Assembly: GCA_947175875.1 (NCBI GenBank)
Contig: CAMWON010000001.1
Coordinates: forward strand, 1 to 64,000
From: an uncultured Alphaproteobacteria bacterium
Lineage (GTDB): Bacteria > Pseudomonadota > Alphaproteobacteria > Rs-D84
Direction of reading: 5' to 3'
Length of the DNA stretch: 64,000 nucleotides
Shown here: in pieces, positions 16,644-22,948 of the stretch
Layout: the number at the start of each line of letters is the position of its first letter
Position numbering within the stretch: position 1 is the stretch's first letter
Translations under genes and position numbers: made by a program
Notes under the pieces: model-generated
The model's database searches: none
What the model was told of the DNA's origin: nothing
The model's input: only the letters and a program-made list of their open reading frames with translations

Positions 16644-17253
16644 GGCTCTGTTTCTTTGTTTTCTGTGCATGGTGCTGCCGAACGCGGCGCGCGGCGAAGA
16701 CGACTGCATGGCATATAAAATCCGGCCGCGAATAACGGTGTCCGCCCCGGAATGGACCAAGCAGGTGGTGCAGCCATTAAAAGAAATGGACCTGCTGCAC
16801 GGTGACGTGATTGCGACGCTGGTGGACAATTACGACATAACGGGCGACGTCACGGGGATAGAGGACGGATTCTGCGTGTCTTTGAAATCTGTGGCCGCAA
16901 CCGTCGGATACAGTGATTTCCTGGTTCAGATTGACATGCGCCACATACCCGGCACATGCACATACAATGCGGTTTTATCGCACGAGGACGAGCATATCCG
17001 CGCATACATGTCCATCATCAATGATTTTCAGACCGAACTGCACGATGCGATTTATGCGGCGGCGGATTCGGTAATGCCCGTCTTTGTCCGCAATGAAGAG
17101 GACATAGACACCGCCCTGGACACATTGAATAAAAATCTGCAGTCGCACCCAGACGTGATTTTGGTAAAGCAAAAGATTCGCGCGGCCGAGGAAATAAGGA
17201 ACAAGCGCGTGGATGAAAACGACGACGGCACGCGGTTAAAACAGTGCATGTAA
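16636..17253 (+). CDS. Exported protein with an HExxH motif, virB-linked
   Basis: 205 residues. A signal peptide is evident (hydrophobic LFLCFLCMVLPNAARG, cleavage after residue ~20). The motif SHEDEHIRAY near residue 117 fits HExxH of zinc metallopeptidases, but the third metal ligand cannot be assigned by eye. Four or more cysteines (C24, C76, C98, C204 approximately) suggest disulfides in the periplasm. The ATG overlaps the end of virB4 by 8 nt, so it is cotranscribed with virB3-virB4. A role as a peptidoglycan- or pilus-related hydrolase of the secretion system is possible, but no family is recognised. Confidence 0.65.
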   Translation: MYKALFLCFLCMVLPNAARGEDDCMAYKIRPRITVSAPEWTKQVVQPLKEMDLLHGDVIATLVDNYDITGDVTGIEDGFCVSLKSVAATVGYSDFLVQIDMRHIPGTCTYNAVLSHEDEHIRAYMSIINDFQTELHDAIYAAADSVMPVFVRNEEDIDTALDTLNKNLQSHPDVILVKQKIRAAEEIRNKRVDENDDGTRLKQCM

Positions 17254-17262
17254 TTTTTGCGC

Positions 17263-17922
17263 ATGAAAGACATATTGAAGAAAGTTTTATTGTGGTTTTT
17301 CTCGGTCATAATATGCGGAATTTTGGTCGGCATACTGGGCAACCGCGTGTATTACGAATATTTTGAAAAGACAAATCTGGCATACGCCAGCGAGACTTTC
17401 CGCATGGCCTATAAAGACAGCCAGATGCGCAAAAATCTTAAAATCACAATCAACGGCAAAAATGTGAACGAGCTCTATATTACAACCGTGACTTTGGTCA
17501 ACAACGGAAACGCAACATTGTCCCGCCCCGATTTCAAGGCCGAGACAGACCCCCTGCGCATAGAGGGCAAGCACATGGAAAGCGTTTTCGTGGACAAGAT
17601 AAACACAACCGCAAATTCGCGTATCGCACTGGTAAAGCGCCGCGGCGGCATGCGCGTTAATTTCAAATGGATAAATCCCGGCGACAAGATTGTGTTAAAG
17701 GTCGTGCACCAGCGGCCCTCCGACAACATTCGGGTGCGCGGTTCATTTCACGGCATTTCGCGCATAACGCGAATGGACGACGATTACAACAAATTGGCAT
17801 ACACGCGTCGGCACATAATATGTGTCGGCATTGTCACGGCAATTGGCACGATACTGTTGATTGCGGCGGTGATTGGCGGCGTGCTGTTGATGCACCGCGG
17901 CCGGATTTCTAAAACAAAGTAA
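17263..17922 (+). CDS. Hypothetical two-helix membrane protein, end of the virB operon
   Basis: About 219 residues from the ATG at 17263 (an in-frame TTG two codons earlier is less likely). It has an N-terminal membrane helix (LLWFFSVIICGILVGILG), a ~150-residue extracytoplasmic part rich in beta-like segments (TVTLVNNGNATLSRPDF), and a second helix near the C-terminus (GIVTAIGTILLIAAVIGGVLL) followed by basic residues. It starts 10 nt after the HExxH gene, in the same operon. The last 14 nt overlap the converging gene 17909-18589. I do not recognise a family. Confidence 0.7.
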   Translation: MKDILKKVLLWFFSVIICGILVGILGNRVYYEYFEKTNLAYASETFRMAYKDSQMRKNLKITINGKNVNELYITTVTLVNNGNATLSRPDFKAETDPLRIEGKHMESVFVDKINTTANSRIALVKRRGGMRVNFKWINPGDKIVLKVVHQRPSDNIRVRGSFHGISRITRMDDDYNKLAYTRRHIICVGIVTAIGTILLIAAVIGGVLLMHRGRISKTK

Positions 17923-18589
17923 ATTTATTACGGAACGCTTCGCGCAGGGCCTCAATGGTTTCCTGGCGGCTCATGCCGCTTTCGTGCAGATATTGAATCT
18001 GCGGTGAGGTCGGCGAATACAGCGACGCACTGTGTCCCGCGGATATCGGCACTGCCGATATGTACTGGGCCGGCATAAATTCAACGCGCGCGCCCGCATC
18101 GCACATTGCACAGAATGTTATGTCGGATATGCAATCGGCGGCGGCGCGCTCAATAATCGCGGCACCCGACAGTTTTGATTTGCTTTTCTTGCCAGCGATA
18201 ATGTTTGTTTGAACCAAAATGCCGGTGTTTTCGGCCCCGTGAACACCGCGGCAATCAAATTCCAATTCGTTGTGGTTTTCCAGCAAAACATGTCCGCGAA
18301 TTTCAGAATTTTTCCCGGTGTTTTTGATAAAAATGTTCAAAAAGGCCGGCTTTTTGTTTTTTACGTTAACATCCAAAAACACCGGCTGATTTTCAGCGTT
18401 GATTTCAATATTCAACCCATTTTTGCCGGCGATTTCGCCAATATATATGATATGCACCGGCAGGTCGTGTCGTGTGTCAATCGGGGCGCACGGCAGTGTC
18501 GATAAATCCGCGCAATATACTCCGTCGCGATAGACAATCGTCTCCGCGGCAAAGGTTTTTATATTGAATTCGTCCCACATGTATGACAT
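17909..18589 (-). CDS. SufB/SufD-family protein, short and orphaned
   Basis: 226 residues. The C-terminal third matches the SufBD core: an AGHSASLYSPTSPQIQYL block followed by LHESGMSRQETIEALREAF, which is the usual 'dup-helical' end (D-x-x-x-x-F-Y-L-x-[ST]-R-G, then L-x-x-x-F). Normal SufD is about 400 residues, so half of the N-terminal beta-helix is missing. No sufB, sufC or sufS is nearby. The conserved histidine of the motif is present (H in AGHSAS). It could be a degraded SufD or a minimal version that still pairs with SufB-SufC encoded elsewhere. The ychF gene is divergent, 27 nt away. Confidence 0.7.
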   Translation of the reverse strand: MSYMWDEFNIKTFAAETIVYRDGVYCADLSTLPCAPIDTRHDLPVHIIYIGEIAGKNGLNIEINAENQPVFLDVNVKNKKPAFLNIFIKNTGKNSEIRGHVLLENHNELEFDCRGVHGAENTGILVQTNIIAGKKSKSKLSGAAIIERAAADCISDITFCAMCDAGARVEFMPAQYISAVPISAGHSASLYSPTSPQIQYLHESGMSRQETIEALREAFRNKFTLF

Positions 18590-18616
18590 ATTGTCACCAT
18601 TATAAAGGATTTATAA

Positions 18617-19696
18617 ATGGGATTCAATTGTGGAATTGTGGGCCTGCCGAACGTGGGCAAATCAACATTGTTTAACGCATTGACGCAATCGGCGGCGGCC
18701 GACGCACAGAATTATCCGTTCTGTACGATTGAGCCGAACACCGGCCGCGTGGTTGTGCCCGACGCGACGCTGCATAATCTGGCGGGGGTATCGGGGGCGT
18801 CGCGCATTATACCGACGCAGCTGGAAATTGTGGATATCGCCGGGTTGGTAAAGGGCGCCTCGGCGGGCGAGGGGTTGGGAAATAAATTCCTTGGCAACAT
18901 ATTGTCAACCGACGCGATAATTCATGTGGTGCGCTGCTTTGAAAATGACGACATTGTGCACGTTAACGGGCGCATAGACCCGCTGGGCGACATTGATACG
19001 ATTGAAACGGAATTGATGCTGGCCGATATGGAAAGCCTGGACAAGCAGATAAAGAATCTGGAGAAAAAGGCCCGCGGTCTGGACAAGGACGCGGCAAAGA
19101 TGCTTTCCGATGCGAACGCGTTGCGTGACAAGCTGGCATCCGGCACACCGGCGCGCTTGTCCGGCATAGACGCGTCGCCGTTTAATCTGTTGACGGCAAA
19201 GCCCGTGATTTACGTATGCAACGTGGACGAGGCGTCGGCCGCAACCGGAAACGCGTTTTCAAACGCCGTGCGTGAAAAGTTCGGTGCGACAAATCCGGTG
19301 CTGGTCATATCTTCAAAGATAGAAATGGAAATTTCACAAATCGTGGACCCGGCGGAACGCAAAATGTTTTTGGACGATTTGGGCCTGTCGGAATCCGGCC
19401 TGGACCAGGTTATAAAGACCGGATATGCGACACTGGGCCTGCAGACGTTTTACACCATCGGCCCGAAAGAGGCGCATGCCTGGACAATAACACGCGGCAT
19501 GACCGCGCCCCAGGCGGCGGGTAAAATCCACACCGATTTTGAAAAGGGATTTATCCGCGCCGAAATAATATCCCCGGCCGATTACATTGAACTGGGGGGC
19601 GAGGTTGCGGTCAAAGAAGCCGGCCGCATGCGTCTGGTCGGGCGTGATTACGTAATGAACGAAGGCGACATATGCCACTTTTTGTTCAACAATTAA
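18617..19696 (+). CDS. ychF: Ribosome-associated ATPase YchF (Obg family)
   Basis: A 359-residue Obg-family protein of full length. G1 is GLPNVGKSTLFNAL at residues ~8-21 and G3 is VDIAGLVKGAS near 70. The G4 region reads YVCNVDE near 202, i.e. the NxxE variant that makes YchF prefer ATP over GTP. The coiled-coil insert covers ~130-165, and the TGS-like C-terminal domain ends with AGRMRLVGRDYVMNEGDICHF. It is transcribed divergently from the SufBD-like ORF and closed by a strong terminator. Confidence 0.97.
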   Translation: MGFNCGIVGLPNVGKSTLFNALTQSAAADAQNYPFCTIEPNTGRVVVPDATLHNLAGVSGASRIIPTQLEIVDIAGLVKGASAGEGLGNKFLGNILSTDAIIHVVRCFENDDIVHVNGRIDPLGDIDTIETELMLADMESLDKQIKNLEKKARGLDKDAAKMLSDANALRDKLASGTPARLSGIDASPFNLLTAKPVIYVCNVDEASAATGNAFSNAVREKFGATNPVLVISSKIEMEISQIVDPAERKMFLDDLGLSESGLDQVIKTGYATLGLQTFYTIGPKEAHAWTITRGMTAPQAAGKIHTDFEKGFIRAEIISPADYIELGGEVAVKEAGRMRLVGRDYVMNEGDICHFLFNN

Positions 19697-19702
19697 AAAT
19701 GT

Positions 19703-19732
19703 AAAAAACACCGGTAAACACCGGTGTTTTTT
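19703..19732. terminator. Bidirectional terminator between ychF and small ORF
   Basis: Arms AAAAACACCGG and CCGGTGTTTTTT with a 6-nt loop, A-run on one side and T-run on the other. It is one of a family of ACACCGG...CCGGTGT terminators in this window. Confidence 0.85.
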
Positions 19733-19874
19733 ATATGCTTTTTTTCATATGTTTTTGCCGACGCTGTATTTCGGCCATTGCGATTGGTTTGAATTTCTCC
19801 TCCACGCGACAGACGTGCAGATATGCACCGATATATGCGTCGGATAATTCTTGTTTTGTCGGTATGCTGCCCAT
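19731..19874 (-). CDS. Small 47-aa protein, paralogue of the 20299-20451 protein
   Basis: The sequence begins MGSIPTKQELSDAYIGAYL and ends in a basic KHMKKSI. The start at 19874 is chosen because GGGGAT sits 8 nt upstream, exactly as in the paralogue. It shares with 20299-20451 the pattern P-T-[KR]-[QE]-E-L-x-x-A-x-I-x-x-Y-L near the start and a basic, helical C-terminus. Both genes follow a copy of the same leader RNA and its terminator, at nearly identical spacing (T-run, then TTATGGGG, then start). There is no signal peptide or membrane helix. The function is unknown. Confidence 0.6.
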   Translation of the reverse strand: MGSIPTKQELSDAYIGAYLHVCRVEEKFKPIAMAEIQRRQKHMKKSI

Positions 19875-19886
19875 TTTTATCCCCAT

Positions 19887-20058
19887 AAAAAAACAACCAT
19901 CGGAAAAATTCAGATGGCTGGAGGTTAAGAACTACAACAACTATAGTGTCGCTTATTCAATATATTCACGACCCTCCAGCCCATATGGGCGGAGTTTCTG
20001 TTATGTTTAACAGGTTGTTGGGGTTCTTACACCCCGCCGCCGGAACACCCGGCGACGT
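19887..20058 (-). promoter_or_regulatory. Structured leader RNA, copy 1 (riboswitch-like attenuator)
   Basis: Reads leftwards into the 47-aa gene. All positions are plus-strand. Hairpin H1: 20038-20043 with 20049-20054. Hairpin H2: GGGG/CCCC 20020-20023 with 20032-20035; its loop strand 20023-20029 pairs with 19926-19932 (7-bp pseudoknot, TAAGAAC/GTTCTTA). Long-range helix: 20014-20020 with 19935-19941. Hairpin H5: 19948-19951 with 19969-19972, around a conserved A/U-rich loop. P1: 19973-19981 with 19916-19924. P1's 5' strand can instead pair with 19987-19994. The terminator 19895-19919 (T-run 19887-19893) overlaps P1's 3' strand. Confidence 0.7.
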
Positions 20059-20062
20059 GGTA

Positions 20063-20107
20063 ATTATAAAACAAACAATTGCGAAATGCAATTATTCATG
20101 TCATAAT
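20063..20107. promoter_or_regulatory. Divergent promoter pair for leader copies 1 and 2
   Basis: Leftward promoter: -35 TTGCAT (plus-strand 20086-20091) and -10 TATAAT (plus-strand 20063-20068), 17-18 nt apart. Rightward promoter: TTGCGA (20079-20084), 17-nt spacer, CATAAT (20102-20107). The two -35 boxes lie in one inverted repeat, AATTGC (20077-20082) and GCAATT (20088-20093), a possible operator acting on both transcripts. Confidence 0.55.
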
Positions 20108-20113
20108 GCACAT

Positions 20114-20282
20114 GTGACCGGTATTCGGTCACCGGACCTTTCTAATCCGTTCAAGAGCATCTGTTTATCAGATGAAATCCAACCCATCGGTTGGAGTATG
20201 CCGATATACATAAATAAGGCATGCAATTCTCTTGATTGTTAGAAAGCTCCAACCGCTCAAAAACTTGTTTGGCGGTTTTTTT
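20114..20282 (+). promoter_or_regulatory. Structured leader RNA, copy 2 (riboswitch-like attenuator)
   Basis: Same architecture as copy 1 with different sequence. H1: 20114-20119 with 20127-20132. H2: 20134-20136 with 20146-20148; its loop 20138-20145 (CTTTCTAA) pairs with 20239-20246 (TTAGAAAG). Long-range helix: 20151-20157 (TCAAGAG) with 20229-20235 (CTCTTGA). H3: 20158-20163 with 20169-20174. H5: 20198-20202 with 20218-20222. P1: 20188-20196 (CGGTTGGAG) with 20247-20255. Alternative H4: 20178-20184 with 20189-20195. Terminator: 20251-20256 with 20272-20277, then Ts. P1 and terminator share 20251-20255, so they exclude each other. Confidence 0.7.
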
Positions 20283-20298
20283 ATTATGGGGGTAAAAA

Positions 20299-20451
20299 AT
20301 GGCACGACAACCGACGCGTGAAGAACTGGCTGCGGCATTGATTGATTTGTATTTGGAATTACAGCATCTAAAGATGCTTATGTCGCATTATGCCGACCCG
20401 ATGATAGATGCGCATAATGCCCGTGCATTTAAACGTATGAAAAATTGTTAA
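20299..20451 (+). CDS. Small 50-aa protein behind leader copy 2
   Basis: The sequence begins MARQPTREELAAALIDLYLE, with a helical middle and a basic end (AFKRMKNC). The start is supported by GGGGG 7 nt upstream. It is a paralogue of the minus-strand 47-aa protein at 19731-19874, with which it forms a mirror-image pair around a shared promoter region. A terminator follows immediately. It has no signal peptide and its function is unknown. The downstream position after a switch-like leader suggests a product made only under one metabolic or stress condition. Confidence 0.65.
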   Translation: MARQPTREELAAALIDLYLELQHLKMLMSHYADPMIDAHNARAFKRMKNC

Positions 20452-20452
20452 A

Positions 20453-20481
20453 AAAAATCCCCCGAACGGGGGACTTTTTTT
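20453..20481. terminator. Bidirectional terminator
   Basis: TCCCCC-GAAC-GGGGGA hairpin flanked by an A-run and a T-run. It separates the 50-aa gene from the converging TPR gene. Confidence 0.85.
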
Positions 20482-21532
20482 ATTCCATAATGGTTTGGGT
20501 TTCCGTAACCTCGGTCACCTCGACCGGGGCGGGCGCCGTCACATTGTCCAGGTCGCGAATCAGACCCTGCAGACGTTCAACACTTTCCGTGTCGTTCAGT
20601 GCGGCCGCGATTGTCATCGACGATTCCAAATCGCTGCGCGCGGCGTCCATGTTGCCAATCTTCAGATTCAGCGCGGCGGACTTTTCAAAATAGCTCATCG
20701 CACGTGACGACAGGGATTCGCGTTCGTCCGCGGACGTAGCACCCTGAATCTGTTCGGATATTACGCGAACGGCGCTGCTGTAATCATTGATTGCGGCGGC
20801 ATAGCTGCCCAGTGCGGTCAACGCCTCGGCGCGTTCCGCATAAACGTTCGGGGATACCACGCCGTCCGGCAGTGCCAGCGAGTTTGTATAATCGGCAATC
20901 GCCCCTTCCCAGTTTTTCAACCACAGGTTCAACTGGCCGCGGCGCGCATACAAGTCACGCATCTGCAGAACATTGTTCGGACGCGCGGTGCGTGCGGCCA
21001 ATGCGCTGTTGATGTCGTTCAATGCGGCCGTGTAATTTTCCATGCGCGTGTTTACCAGCGCACGGTCGTAATATGCGATGGAGTTCTGGCTGTCTTTTTC
21101 CAGTGCGGCGTTGAAATCGTCCATTGCCGCGGCATAGTTGCCGGCCTGCATATATGCCTCGCCACGCAGAACCAATGCGTCGATGTTATTGTCGGCGGCC
21201 TCTACGGCGGCGGTCAAATCTGCAACCGCGGCGTCGATATCGCCGGACAGCAATTTTGTTTTTCCGCTTTCATAATAATCACCGGATTGCAACAAAGCCT
21301 CTTCTGTGATTTCGACATTGTTGTTTTCAGACGGTGTAATGCCGCCGTGGCTGCGTCCCAGAATATAGAACGTTGCCGCGATGAAAAACAGGATAATGAA
21401 CCAGTAAATATAAATCGACAGCGACCACGCCGAGCCGGATTTTTTTACAACGGGCGTTGCGCGAACCTGCGCTTTTGCCGGATTTGCAGCCTTTTTAGCG
21501 GGTGCAGTTTTCTTTGCAGGTGTTTTTTTCAT
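20480..21532 (-). CDS. Membrane-anchored tetratricopeptide repeat protein
   Basis: 350 residues. The N-terminus is Lys/Ala/Pro-rich (KKTPAKKTAPAKKAANPAK), followed by one membrane helix at ~40-60 (YIYWFIILFFIAATFYILG) and then consecutive TPR units from ~80 to 320. Repeats such as GNYAAAMDDFNAALEKDSQN and NYTAALNDINSALA are easy to see. The C-terminus is acidic. The topology is N-in with the TPR part outside the cytoplasm if the positive-inside rule holds. Such proteins are scaffolds, so the partner cannot be named. It lies 30 nt downstream of the pseudouridine synthase gene and may share its transcript. Confidence 0.8.
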   Translation of the reverse strand: MKKTPAKKTAPAKKAANPAKAQVRATPVVKKSGSAWSLSIYIYWFIILFFIAATFYILGRSHGGITPSENNNVEITEEALLQSGDYYESGKTKLLSGDIDAAVADLTAAVEAADNNIDALVLRGEAYMQAGNYAAAMDDFNAALEKDSQNSIAYYDRALVNTRMENYTAALNDINSALAARTARPNNVLQMRDLYARRGQLNLWLKNWEGAIADYTNSLALPDGVVSPNVYAERAEALTALGSYAAAINDYSSAVRVISEQIQGATSADERESLSSRAMSYFEKSAALNLKIGNMDAARSDLESSMTIAAALNDTESVERLQGLIRDLDNVTAPAPVEVTEVTETQTIME

Positions 21533-21561
21533 GTATAAATCTCCCTTCCTTGTATTGAATA

Positions 21562-22263
21562 TTAGAGAGATTTTAACATTTCGTCAATGGTTTTCTGCGG
21601 CACCTGTCTTATTTGTCCGGGCGCCAGATTTCCAAGCGTTATCGGTCCGAAAGAAATCCGCCGCAAGTGGCGTACCGGCGCGCGGCATGCACGCAGTACA
21701 ATTCGCACCTCGTTCTTTTTCCCTTCGGTCACGACGACACGCAGATTATTGTCGTCCAAAACGTCAATCTGCATCGGGCGGTATTTTATTCCGTCAACCG
21801 TAATCCCGCGCCGCGCCGCATCCAGATGGGAAAAGTCGTTCCCGTTGACGGTTGCGATATATGTGCGCGGAATGTGCGACGACGGCAGTGTTAATTTCCG
21901 CGCCAAATCCCCGTCATCGGTCAGCAGCAGCAACCCCGTCGTCTTGTAATCCAGGCGGCCGACATATTTCAGCCCCCTGTATTCCGGCGCCAGACAGTCG
22001 TACACCGTTTTACGCCCCGCCGGGTCGCGTACGGTTGTCATTGTGTTGATGGGTTTGTGAAACGCGTACAGGTGTGACGCACTGCGCGGCTTTACGATTT
22101 TTCCGTCAATGGAAACGGTGTCTGTATCGGGATTAACAAAGCATACGGGTGTTTGCACAACATCGCCGTTTATTGTCACGCGCCCGGATAAAATCATGGC
22201 CTCTGCCTCGCGTCGCGATGCGACGCCTGCGTCTGCGATAAATTTTGCGATGCGCAGTGTCAT
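21562..22263 (-). CDS. RsuA/RluB/RluE-family 23S or 16S rRNA pseudouridine synthase
   Basis: 233 residues. An S4 RNA-binding domain (RIAKFIADAGVASRREAEAMI, then GRVTING) occupies residues 3-60. The catalytic domain has the conserved motif VGRLDYKTTGLLLLTDDGDLA, with the catalytic aspartate in GRLD near residue 102. The size fits RluB/RsuA enzymes without extensions. The start overlaps the rsmE stop (ATGA), so two rRNA modification genes are coupled. The exact target uridine cannot be told from sequence alone. Confidence 0.9.
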   Translation of the reverse strand: MTLRIAKFIADAGVASRREAEAMILSGRVTINGDVVQTPVCFVNPDTDTVSIDGKIVKPRSASHLYAFHKPINTMTTVRDPAGRKTVYDCLAPEYRGLKYVGRLDYKTTGLLLLTDDGDLARKLTLPSSHIPRTYIATVNGNDFSHLDAARRGITVDGIKYRPMQIDVLDDNNLRVVVTEGKKNEVRIVLRACRAPVRHLRRISFGPITLGNLAPGQIRQVPQKTIDEMLKSL

Positions 22264-22916
22264 TTCATGCCAATCCTTGAAATTGCGACGACGGCGGCAA
22301 CCTCGGCCCGCAGGATTGTCGCCCCCAGTGATATTCCGCGCGCCCCGGCTGCGTCCAGTGCGGCGAATTCGTCGTCTGAAAATCCGCCCTCTGGCCCGAT
22401 TAAGACGGATTTTGCCGGTGCTGCGTCGCTAACCTGGCCGCCGTGTGCGGCGCGCTCGTCTGCAAATACAACGTCTGACAAATCCAAATCAGAAAACTTT
22501 GTCACGGGCATTATTTCCGGCACGCTGTTGCGGTTGGACTGCTCGGCCGCCTCAGCCGCGATTTTATGCATGCGGTCCCAGTTTATGTGCGCCGCGTATG
22601 TGCGTGCGGTGATTACCGGCTGGAAACGTGCCACGCCCATCTGGGTCGCCATGTTGATTAAATCGTCCGTGCGCTTTATCGGCGCAAACATCAGTGTTAT
22701 GTCGCCCGCCGGGTCGGCATGCGCGGTCTGTGCCCCGATTGTAATGCTTTTCCCGTCGGGGGCCAGACGCGCCGCAAATTCCACCCCGCCGTTAAAGGCC
22801 AGAAAATCGTTCGTACGCATGACACGCATCAAATAATGCGCCGTGTCGCGCGGTGCCGGAATAATATCGCCGGCTTTTATCGGGGTGTCGATAAAAATGC
22901 GTGGAATGTTTTTCAT
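22260..22916 (-). CDS. rsmE: 16S rRNA m3U1498 methyltransferase RsmE
   Basis: 218 residues from the ATG at 22916, where the N-terminus MKNIPRIFIDTPI matches RsmE. An upstream in-frame ATG at 22949 is less likely because it overlaps the virD4 start region. SPOUT-class features are visible: RTDDLINMATQMGVARFQPV, AAEQSNRNSVPEI, the knot motif LIGPEGGFSDDEF and the C-terminal SLGATILRAEVAAVVAISR. It methylates U1498 of 16S rRNA in the assembled 30S subunit. It is coupled to the pseudouridine synthase by a 4-nt overlap and divergent from virD4. Confidence 0.93.
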   Translation of the reverse strand: MKNIPRIFIDTPIKAGDIIPAPRDTAHYLMRVMRTNDFLAFNGGVEFAARLAPDGKSITIGAQTAHADPAGDITLMFAPIKRTDDLINMATQMGVARFQPVITARTYAAHINWDRMHKIAAEAAEQSNRNSVPEIMPVTKFSDLDLSDVVFADERAAHGGQVSDAAPAKSVLIGPEGGFSDDEFAALDAAGARGISLGATILRAEVAAVVAISRIGMK

Positions 22917-22948
22917 TTTATGTTTTTTTCTGATATAATCATAACACA

